DNA of 64,000 nucleotides from Andreesenia angusta (lineage in GTDB: Bacteria > Bacillota > Clostridia > Tissierellales > Gottschalkiaceae): positions 57,452 to 121,451 of the forward strand of contig NZ_MKIE01000007.1 of NCBI RefSeq assembly GCF_001855385.1, read 5' to 3'. The position numbers and the translations under genes were made by a program. Positions 55,666-64,000 of this stretch are shown piece by piece. Position 1 is the stretch's first letter, and the number at the start of each line of letters is the position of its first letter. Below the pieces are notes generated by a model that was given only the letters and a program-made list of their open reading frames with translations, did not search any database and was not told the DNA's origin.

Positions 55666-56253
55666 CTAAATCTCCTCTAGTCTCTCTTTCAGCTTTTCAA
55701 TGGCCCTAGCCCTATGACTTATGCTGTTTTTCACATCTGAAGACAGCTCTGCAAATGTGGCGTCATAGCCTTCAGGAATAAATACGCTGTCGTATCCAAA
55801 GCCTCTAGACCCTCTCTCCGCTTCAGCTATCTTTCCACCGCACTCTCCTTCTATCACCTCAACGCTTCCGTCACACAGCACTAGTGCTATTGAAGTTATA
55901 AATTTGGCGCGTCTGTCGCTTTTGCCCTCAAGTTTCCCGAGCAGCTTCGCCCTATTTTGGGAATCGTCGGAGTTTTCACCGGCGTATCTGGCCGAGTAAA
56001 CTCCAGGCTCTCCTCCAAGCGCATCCACAAATAGCCCCGTGTCGTCAGCCATAACTATTTCACCTGTCTGCTCCCAGATTGCCTTGGCCTTTTTAATGGC
56101 ATTTCCCGATAGATCGCTCTCGGTCTCCTCAACCTCTATGTCCGAGTACCCCATCTCATCTTTCGAGACAACTTCAAAGTCCATCCCCGCGAGTATCTCC
56201 TTTATCTCCCTAAGCTTATTCACATTTCCAGTTGAAAGTATAAGTCTTTTCAT
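55666..56253 (-). CDS. rdgB: XTP/dITP diphosphatase (RdgB/HAM1)
   Basis: 195 residues. N-terminal 'STGNVNKLREIKEIL', the D-D-T-G-L-F-V-D-A-L-G-G motif and C-terminal 'SHRARAIEKL' define the family. Removes deaminated purine triphosphates from the nucleotide pool. Cotranscribed with yfcE, six bases apart. Confidence 0.95.
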   Translation of the reverse strand: MKRLILSTGNVNKLREIKEILAGMDFEVVSKDEMGYSDIEVEETESDLSGNAIKKAKAIWEQTGEIVMADDTGLFVDALGGEPGVYSARYAGENSDDSQNRAKLLGKLEGKSDRRAKFITSIALVLCDGSVEVIEGECGGKIAEAERGSRGFGYDSVFIPEGYDATFAELSSDVKNSISHRARAIEKLKERLEEI

Positions 56254-56278
56254 TGAAACCCCTCCAGCTTTAAAATAG

Positions 56279-56308
56279 AAAAGAGAGTTAGAAGTCTAAC
56301 TCTCTTTT
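56279..56308 (-). terminator. Terminator after the amidase gene
   Basis: Thirteen-bp stem AAAAGAGAGTTAG with complement (56279-56291 and 56296-56308), loop AAGT, followed by T-rich sequence; between the amidase stop and rdgB. Confidence 0.8.
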
Positions 56309-56326
56309 CTCACTCTATTTATTATA

Positions 56327-57880
56327 TTATTTTTTAAAGAAATTATCTACACCGTTTGCCATACCTTTTGCACAGAGCTCATGGTAAGCATCGCTTACAA
56401 GCCTTGATTCGTCATTTGGATTAGTTATAAATCCAAGCTCCACTAATGCCGCAAGCCCTTTCGTGTTTCTCAAGACAGAGAAGTCACCGTTCTTCACCCC
56501 TCTGTTTACAGAGCCCGGAGTTGCTCCCATCAGCCCAGCATGTATGCTCTTCGCAAATTGAAGATCCGTAGCCCCTTTATAGGATACAGTTCCAGCTCCG
56601 TAAAGGAAAGTCTCCAGCCCTGTAGCCGCAGGTGCTGCTGCATTGAAGTGTATGCTTATAAAGCCGTCTGCATTGGCGTTGTTGGCTATCTGCGACCTCT
56701 CCGAAAGAGTAGGGTAAATATCTGTCCTTCTGGTCATTACGACGTTGTAGCCTCTCGCCTTGAGCTCTCGCTCAAGCTTAAGCCCAACAGAAAGCGCAAG
56801 ATCCTTCTCTCTGTATTTTTTAGAGTACGACAGTGCTCCAGGGTCTGACCCTCCATGTCCTGGGTCTATGACTATCGTCTTTCCACTTCCACCGCCGTTA
56901 TTTACATTGTCTGCAAATTTCCACACTACAGTCCCGCCAAAAACTATGACTGAATCAGCCCATTTTTTAGCTTCAACTATAGCTTGGTCCTTTGTGCTGA
57001 ATTTGCCTAGATGTGCATCTCCCTGATAGACCTCATAGAAAACCTCTTGCTTGCCTTCAGTGTATATAATCAAGTCGTTTCCTGACTTCTGTATGTCGTA
57101 GCTGCTGAGTTTGATATTCTCTTTTACATCCAACACGACTCTCGAAACCCCAGAATTATTTCCAGTCCTAACTTTTTCTACAACACCTGTAGAGAGAGCA
57201 TAAGTCTTTTCGCCTTCTGAAAGCGTAGAGTTCTTTATGTCCAATACTACCCTGGTAGGGTTTTCAAGTCTCATATGAGTATATTCAACTGCCCCAGAGT
57301 TCCTCACCACTATGGCTTCTCTTCCGTTTATGGTCTGCTTGGCCACTGTTTTTAGCTGTGTCTGACTAGGAGTTACAGGTCCTGGCGTTATATCAGTCCC
57401 TACTCTATCGGTCTTTACAGTAGCCGTTTTAGTCTTGTCATCCCATTTCACCTCTGCCCCAAAGTTTTCAGATACAAACCTAAGGGGTATCATAACCCTT
57501 CCATTCATAGCTATCGGAGCACTCACATCTGAAGGTATGTACTTTTTAACTCCATCTACTACTGCCTCTCTACTTCCCAGCTTGACAGATACTACTTTGG
57601 ATTTAAGCCTCACTACCACTTCCTGAGTCTTTTGCAGCCATTCGACCTCTCCTCCAATGCCTTCTGATATAAATCTCGCCGGAACCATCGTAGTAGTTCC
57701 ATAGACTATGGCCGGAACGTCTCCTGACATAGTCTTTCCGTCTATGTTCACGTTTACCTTTAAATAGCTTCCCGGTGTCCCGTTTACCGTTGCGTTGAAA
57801 TTTTCCCCTGACGCAAACGCCCCACTTATAGACGTCAAAAGCATGACTAGCATCAGCAATACAGAAATTCGCTTTTTCAT
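56327..57880 (-). CDS. Secreted N-acetylmuramoyl-L-alanine amidase with stalk and AMIN domains
   Basis: 517 residues. Signal peptide to about residue 24; a copper-amine-oxidase-N-like stalk (about 35-155); an AMIN-like domain (about 195-275); a short SPOR-like region; then Amidase_3 with zinc ligands H342, E358 and H411 and catalytic E481. Cuts the bond between muramic acid and the stem peptide in peptidoglycan, as in cell separation or sporulation. Its own promoter and terminator flank it. Confidence 0.93.
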   Translation of the reverse strand: MKKRISVLLMLVMLLTSISGAFASGENFNATVNGTPGSYLKVNVNIDGKTMSGDVPAIVYGTTTMVPARFISEGIGGEVEWLQKTQEVVVRLKSKVVSVKLGSREAVVDGVKKYIPSDVSAPIAMNGRVMIPLRFVSENFGAEVKWDDKTKTATVKTDRVGTDITPGPVTPSQTQLKTVAKQTINGREAIVVRNSGAVEYTHMRLENPTRVVLDIKNSTLSEGEKTYALSTGVVEKVRTGNNSGVSRVVLDVKENIKLSSYDIQKSGNDLIIYTEGKQEVFYEVYQGDAHLGKFSTKDQAIVEAKKWADSVIVFGGTVVWKFADNVNNGGGSGKTIVIDPGHGGSDPGALSYSKKYREKDLALSVGLKLERELKARGYNVVMTRRTDIYPTLSERSQIANNANADGFISIHFNAAAPAATGLETFLYGAGTVSYKGATDLQFAKSIHAGLMGATPGSVNRGVKNGDFSVLRNTKGLAALVELGFITNPNDESRLVSDAYHELCAKGMANGVDNFFKK

Positions 57881-57941
57881 ATTTCCCCTCCTCTTTTTGT
57901 GTGTTTTTCTTGTTTATGATCCTGCACATTGCCCTATCATA

Positions 57942-57971
57942 TTTATATCACTCTAGTTCTCCTCTCGTCAA
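57942..57971 (-). promoter_or_regulatory. Promoter of the amidase gene
   Basis: TTGACG (57966-57971), 18 bases, TATAAA (57942-57947) on the minus strand, about 60 bases before the start codon. Confidence 0.6.
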
Positions 57972-58045
57972 ACACCATAATACAGCGTAAGTCGTGATTT
58001 TGTTAATCCTGTATTTATTATGACAGTTTTATGACGTTTTAAAGA

Positions 58046-59029
58046 CTATATAACTTTATATATTTCGTCGCTTTTAGGGGACTCTATTTCTCTCTCCACT
58101 CCGTCCGACTCAATCGTTATTCTAGAGTCTACTACCTCCCCTATTACACTTAGTTCTATGCCCTCTGATTGAAGCTTCTCTTCATACCTCTCCATATCGC
58201 CTTTCTCCATCACAACTATCATCGAACCGCTTGAGATAAGTCTTAATGGGTCTATATTCACAGCTTTGGCTATGGCCTTCGTGGAGTCTTTGATAGGTAT
58301 TCGCTCCTCGAATATCCTGACTCCTACATCGTTGGACACAGCTGTCTCCCAGATTGCTCCTAGTATCCCGCCTTCGGTTATGTCGTGCATGTACTTGGCA
58401 CCCATCCTGCCTCCTAGGAGCCCTTCCTTGAGTACCGACAGGTCCTTGGTCATGGCTTTTCCCTCTTCTATATGCTCTTTTGAAACTACCCCCGCGAGTT
58501 TCGACTCTAGGTCGCTTGCTATTATTGCAGTCCCCTCTATTCCAGCATACTTGGTCATGGCCACCAAGTCTCCCGGCACTATCTCGGAGTTCTTAAGCAC
58601 TTCGCTCTTCTTCTGCTTTCCCACGACCGTCGTTATAAGCACAATCTTGTTTACAGCGTCTGTTATCTCTGTATGGCCTCCTACTATCTCCACGTTCAGC
58701 TCCTTGGAAGCTTTCCCGGCATCTTCCATTATATTCTCTATGTCAGCCTCTGTAGTGGAAGGCGGAAGCAGCATAGTCATCATGACTCCTATAGGCTCCG
58801 CTCCGCTCGCAGCGATATCGTTGCACGAGATATGTATGGCAAGGCTGCCTATATTGTTCGAAGCCCCTGTTATAGGGTCTGACGAGAGCACACACCCGTA
58901 CTCTCCGAAGTCTATAACAGCGCAGTCTTTGCCTATTCCGGCATGAACCAGCACATCTTCCCTCTTGTTGTGAAGATTCCTTATGACTATCTCCTCTAGA
59001 AGCTCGTTAGGTATTTTTCCTATCTCCAT
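58046..59029 (-). CDS. AIR-synthase family protein, HypE/ThiL-like
   Basis: 327 residues. PurM/HypE fold: 'HAGIGKDCAVIDFG' near residue 30, 'AIHISCNDIAASGAEP' near 70, 'GGHTEITD' near 115 and 'DITEGGILGAIWE' near 220. Length and motifs resemble HypE, but the C-terminal cysteine and cyanide-transfer tail cannot be confirmed and no other hyp or hydrogenase genes are near. It starts two bases after the ligA stop, so it is in the pcrA-ligA operon. Confidence 0.8.
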   Translation of the reverse strand: MEIGKIPNELLEEIVIRNLHNKREDVLVHAGIGKDCAVIDFGEYGCVLSSDPITGASNNIGSLAIHISCNDIAASGAEPIGVMMTMLLPPSTTEADIENIMEDAGKASKELNVEIVGGHTEITDAVNKIVLITTVVGKQKKSEVLKNSEIVPGDLVAMTKYAGIEGTAIIASDLESKLAGVVSKEHIEEGKAMTKDLSVLKEGLLGGRMGAKYMHDITEGGILGAIWETAVSNDVGVRIFEERIPIKDSTKAIAKAVNIDPLRLISSGSMIVVMEKGDMERYEEKLQSEGIELSVIGEVVDSRITIESDGVEREIESPKSDEIYKVI

Positions 59030-59031
59030 CT

Positions 59032-61047
<2,016 letters not shown>

Positions 61048-63270
61048 TTAGACAAGTTCTATCGGCGCAAATTCAATCATAAGCTTCTTCACGCCTTCTC
61101 CTTCAAAGGCTATTGTAGCCTGCCTCTTTTCGCCTTCTCCGCTTATCGCCACAACAGTTCCTACTCCCCATTTTCCGTGCTTGACCTTAGAGCCAAGCGT
61201 TATTCCGCTCTTGTCTCCCTCGGACTTCTTGGCTGTCTTGCTCTCGGACTTGAGTCCAAGCGCTCCGCCTATTCCAGCAAATAGATTTTCCCCAGGCTTT
61301 CTGTAGTCCAGTCTGACGCTTTCCTTTGCGCCGGCTTTTCTTTCATTTAGCGGCTCCAGCAGTTCCGACGGAATCTCACTTATAAATCTGGACGGCCTGT
61401 TGTAGCTAGTCTTTCCGTAGAGCATCCTCTGTTTGGAATGAGTCAGGAAAAGCCCTTTTTCAGCCCTTGTAATCCCCACATAGCATAGTCTTCTCTCCTC
61501 TTCCAAGCTATCCTCACTAGAGAGCGACCTGTAGGACGGGAAAAGCCCTTCTTCCATACCCGTTATAAATACATAAGGGAACTCCAGGCCTTTGGCTGAG
61601 TGCATAGTCATAAGCACCACAGCGTTGTCCAGGTTCTCATCTGTCTTGTCCAGGTCCGAGAGCAGTGATATATCCGCAAGAAAGTCTTCAAGCTTTCCGT
61701 CAGGATTTTTCTCTTCGTAGTTTACAGCTACAGACACGAATTCCTCTATGTTCTCTATCCTGGTCCTGGCCTCTATCCCTCCATCTTCTTCAAGCTCTTT
61801 TATATACCTTGTGGAGTCTATTATATTCTCTAGAAGATCTCTAATCCCCAGTATTTCTTTCATAGCTATAAACTTCCCTATCATAGTTGAAAAAGAGTCA
61901 AGCTTCTCTACAGCTCGCTTGGAGAGTCCAATACTTTCAGCTTCCAGCACCGCTGAGTATACGCTCTCCTCTCTCTCTACGCTGTACGACTCCAGCTTGT
62001 CGACTGTGGTCTTACCTATACCTCTCTTGGGTACGTTTATTATCCTCTTTAAGCTTATATTGTCTAGTGGGTTCTGGATAAGCCTTAGATAGGCCACTAT
62101 GTCTTTTATCTCTTTTCTGTCGTAGAACTTAAGCCCTCCGACTATCTTGTACGGTATTCCCTCTTTTAGAAGCGCCTCCTCCACTACACGAGACTGGGCG
62201 TTTGTCCTGTAGAGCACAGAGAAGTCCTTGTAGTCCAGGTCTTCCTCGCCTATAAGCTCTTTTATCTTGGATGTCACAAACTGGGCTTCTGCGTATTCGT
62301 TGTCGCTTTGGTACTCCGCTATCTTCTCTCCAGGGTGGTTCTCCGTCCAGAGCTCCTTGGCCTTTCTGCCGAAGTTGTTCTTTATAACGTGGTTTGCGGC
62401 GTCCAGTATGTTCTGTGTGGACCTGTAGTTCTGCTCCAGCTTTATAAGCTTGGCGTCCGGGTAGTCGTTCTCAAAGTCAAGTATATTCCTTATATCAGCG
62501 CCTCTCCAGCCGTAAATCGACTGGTCGGCATCTCCCACCACGCATATATTCTTATGTCCGTCCGCTATCATCTTTACAAGGCTGTACTGCGCCCTGTTTG
62601 TGTCCTGGTACTCGTCCACCAACACGTACTTGAACCTCTCCTGGTAGTGGGCTAAAACCTCAGGGTACTCCTTTAAAAGCTCTATCGCCTTGACTATAAG
62701 GTCATCAAAGTCAAGCGCGTTGTTGGCCTTTAGCTTTTTCTGGTAGAGACTGTAGATCATACCTCTGCTCTTCTCCCTGAAATCCCCTTCATGCTTCTTT
62801 ATAAAGGACTCCGGTGTCACAAGCTTGTCCTTAAGCCCGCTTATAAAGCCAAGCGTGGCTCCTACCTCGTACATCTTTTCGTTTAAGTCAAGCTCCTTTA
62901 TGCAGTCCTTTATAAGCGTCTTCTGGTCTTGAGTGTCGAATATGACAAAGCTTCTCTCATACCCCAGTTTGTCTATGTCTCGCCTGAGTATCCTCACACA
63001 TATCGAGTGAAAAGTCCCTGCCCACATATGCTCTATGTTTAAGTCCACCAGCTTGGCTATTCTCTCTTTCATCTCACCTGCTGCCTTGTTTGTAAACGTA
63101 AGCGCCAGGATATTGTATGGGCTTATTTTTTTCTCCTCTATCAAATAGGCTATCTTGTGCGTAAGCACCCTAGTCTTTCCACTTCCAGCTCCAGCAAGTA
63201 TCAGAAGGGCCCCCTCTGTGCTCAGTATGGCCTCTCTCTGTCTTTCATTCATTCCGTCTAAAAAGCTCAT
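61048..63270 (-). CDS. pcrA: ATP-dependent DNA helicase PcrA
   Basis: 740 residues. Walker A 'LAGAGSGKTRVLTHKIA' (about 27), D-E-Y-Q-D-T, 'GDADQSIYGWRGADI', 'LMTMHSAKGLEFPYVF' and 'VGITRAEKGL'; C-terminal Tudor-like 'VKHGKWGVGTVVAI'. Essential 3'-5' helicase of Firmicutes for repair and plasmid replication. Its promoter is at 63304-63333. Followed by ligA at 12 bases, as in Bacillus. Confidence 0.97.
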   Translation of the reverse strand: MSFLDGMNERQREAILSTEGALLILAGAGSGKTRVLTHKIAYLIEEKKISPYNILALTFTNKAAGEMKERIAKLVDLNIEHMWAGTFHSICVRILRRDIDKLGYERSFVIFDTQDQKTLIKDCIKELDLNEKMYEVGATLGFISGLKDKLVTPESFIKKHEGDFREKSRGMIYSLYQKKLKANNALDFDDLIVKAIELLKEYPEVLAHYQERFKYVLVDEYQDTNRAQYSLVKMIADGHKNICVVGDADQSIYGWRGADIRNILDFENDYPDAKLIKLEQNYRSTQNILDAANHVIKNNFGRKAKELWTENHPGEKIAEYQSDNEYAEAQFVTSKIKELIGEEDLDYKDFSVLYRTNAQSRVVEEALLKEGIPYKIVGGLKFYDRKEIKDIVAYLRLIQNPLDNISLKRIINVPKRGIGKTTVDKLESYSVEREESVYSAVLEAESIGLSKRAVEKLDSFSTMIGKFIAMKEILGIRDLLENIIDSTRYIKELEEDGGIEARTRIENIEEFVSVAVNYEEKNPDGKLEDFLADISLLSDLDKTDENLDNAVVLMTMHSAKGLEFPYVFITGMEEGLFPSYRSLSSEDSLEEERRLCYVGITRAEKGLFLTHSKQRMLYGKTSYNRPSRFISEIPSELLEPLNERKAGAKESVRLDYRKPGENLFAGIGGALGLKSESKTAKKSEGDKSGITLGSKVKHGKWGVGTVVAISGEGEKRQATIAFEGEGVKKLMIEFAPIELV

Positions 63271-63303
63271 TGAATCTTCCTCTCTCTTTTCTTTCTATAC
63301 TAT

Positions 63304-63333
63304 ATTATAGACCAATCCGTCCCCATAAGACAA
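63304..63333 (-). promoter_or_regulatory. Promoter of pcrA-ligA
   Basis: TTGTCT (63328-63333), 18 bases, TATAAT (63304-63309) on the minus strand, inside and just after the yerC terminator. Confidence 0.6.
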
Positions 63334-63362
63334 AAATAACCCTTATTTTAAGGGTTATTTTT
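63332..63362 (-). terminator. Terminator after yerC
   Basis: Fourteen-bp stem AAAAATAACCCTTA with complement (63332-63345 and 63349-63362), TTT loop, T-rich on the minus strand; overlaps the stop codon of yerC. Confidence 0.85.
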
Positions 63363-63672
63363 TCTTCTTCTCATATCCTAGCCTGTCAAGCGCTATTCCA
63401 TATCCGTCTTCACCGTAGTTGAGCACTCTGTTGACTCTGCTTATAGTGGCAGTGCTCGCTCCCGTAGCTTCCTCTATTTCATTGTAGGTCTTTTCAAGCC
63501 GCAAAAGCTTGGCCACTTGAAACCTCTGTGTTATGGACTTTATCTCTTTTATAGTGCATACATCTTCAAAAAACCTATAACACTCTTCCACGTTGTCTAT
63601 GCTCAGTATGGCCTCAAACAGTTCGTCCGTCTCCTTGCACTGTAGTCTTGAAATATGTTTTTCCAATGGCAA
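63355..63672 (-). CDS. yerC: YerC/YecD family TrpR-like protein
   Basis: 105 residues. The TrpR/Trp-repressor fold is seen in 'CTIKEIKSITQRFQVAKLL' and the helix-turn-helix 'TYNEIEEATGASTATISRVN'. Close to Firmicutes YerC, which lies by pcrA-ligA in Bacillus too. Regulator of unknown target. Promoter at 63716-63744. Confidence 0.93.
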   Translation of the reverse strand: MPLEKHISRLQCKETDELFEAILSIDNVEECYRFFEDVCTIKEIKSITQRFQVAKLLRLEKTYNEIEEATGASTATISRVNRVLNYGEDGYGIALDRLGYEKKKK

Positions 63673-63715
63673 CTCCTCCAGTCTTTCGCTTCTCCTATCT
63701 TTGCTCTATAACTCT

Positions 63716-63744
63716 ATTCTAATCTTTATGTACAAAACTATCAA
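63716..63744 (-). promoter_or_regulatory. Promoter of yerC
   Basis: TTGATA (63739-63744), 17 bases, TAGAAT (63716-63721) on the minus strand, 44 bases before the start codon. Confidence 0.7.
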
Positions 63745-63789
63745 CACTTTTTGCTTTTTCACTTTAAACTACAAAAGGATATATGTTTG

Positions 63790-63816
63790 AAAAAGGCGCC
63801 TCATTCGAGGCGCCTT
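63790..63816 (-). terminator. Terminator after fhs
   Basis: Ten-bp stem AAGGCGCCTC/GAGGCGCCTT (63793-63802 with 63807-63816), loop of 4, followed by five T on the minus strand, about 40 bases past the fhs stop. Confidence 0.85.
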
Positions 63817-63854
63817 CAGTCATTGTATTTTAGTCTTAAATCTGTGGTTTCAGA

Positions 63855-64000
63855 CTAGAATAGTCCTACTATCTCTCCAGACTCAAGTACGTCCATTCTC
63901 TCCGCTGCTGGTACCTTTGGAAGTCCTGGCATTCTCATTATGTCTCCTGTAAGAGCTACTATGAATCCTGCTCCTGCTGCAAGCTCTAGTCCTCTTATTG
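63855..64000 (-). CDS. fhs: Formate-tetrahydrofolate ligase, C-terminal part
   Basis: Only the last 48 residues are in the window; the gene runs off the right edge. '[20 protein letters not shown]' followed by [13 protein letters not shown] is the conserved C-terminus of this enzyme, which makes 10-formyl-THF from formate with ATP and feeds purine synthesis and, in acetogens, the Wood-Ljungdahl pathway. Ended by its own terminator. Confidence 0.95.
   Translation of the reverse strand, partial: IRGLELAAGAGFIVALTGDIMRMPGLPKVPAAERMDVLESGEIVGLF

Overview
The window comes from a low-GC, Gram-positive anaerobe of the Bacillota, most likely class Clostridia. Evidence for this: T-box leaders on ileS and thrS, a ClpP/ClpX/Lon set next to trigger factor, Firmicutes-type yerC-pcrA-ligA order, a giant 2-hydroxyacyl-CoA-dehydratase-activase-like protein, rubredoxin with an NADH:rubredoxin-reductase-like flavoprotein, anaerobic cobalamin genes, formate-tetrahydrofolate ligase, frequent TTG starts with strong GGAGG sites, and heavy use of ATA and AGA/AGG codons. 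I cannot name the genus. I support 52 protein genes, of which 47 read on the minus strand, plus 5 tRNA genes and one tRNA remnant. This looks like a chromosomal replichore arm. I see no phage, insertion sequence, CRISPR array or rRNA.

Layout. 1-16.3 kb: 3'-truncated Cd/Zn P-type ATPase with its own promoter and a CadC/SmtB-like operator, an amino-acid ABC permease and binding protein, a lipoprotein, an ABC exporter coupled to a 645-residue phosphatase-fold membrane protein, an HTH-TPR regulator, a UvrD-type helicase (+), DegV, a polysaccharide deacetylase, and an IleRS2-type ileS behind an isoleucine T-box. 16.5-31 kb: operon rsmE, 1.4-kilo-residue activase-like protein, tetR and HAD phosphatase; DJ-1 protein (+); a DHHW/MBOAT O-acetylation pair; thrS behind a threonine T-box; a BFD-like Fe-S protein; rluF; a rubredoxin-reductase-like enzyme (+). 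31-46.7 kb: FAD dehydrogenase, chemoreceptor, typA, YgiQ-type radical SAM protein, a late cobalamin operon (cbiP-like, cbiB, cobD, cobU, cobS), ComFB, D-2-hydroxyacid dehydrogenase, a nitronate-monooxygenase-like enzyme, a histidine phosphatase and an anti-sigma-type ATPase.

46.8-64 kb: rubredoxin (+), lon-ysxC, tig-clpP-clpX, two solitary identical tRNA-Leu genes with duplicated promoters, a HAD phosphatase (+), a His/Lys/Leu tRNA operon with a tRNA-Lys remnant inside it, yfcE-rdgB, a cell-wall amidase, yerC, pcrA-ligA-AIR-synthase-like operon, and the 3' end of fhs.

Most of the window is housekeeping: translation (ileS, thrS, typA, rsmE, rluF, ysxC, tRNAs), protein quality control, DNA repair and cofactor synthesis. 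Nothing here is clearly a new multi-gene defence or mobile system. The most unusual items are the IleRS with a swapped G-I-H-H signature, a cobyric-acid-synthase-like protein lacking its glutaminase half, the rsmE/activase/tetR/HAD operon, the phosphatase-fold membrane protein coupled to an ABC exporter, the C-terminal-sensor chemoreceptor, and the triplicated tRNA-Leu(UAG) with a structured 5' leader. Promoter, operator and start-site calls come from reading the sequence by eye.
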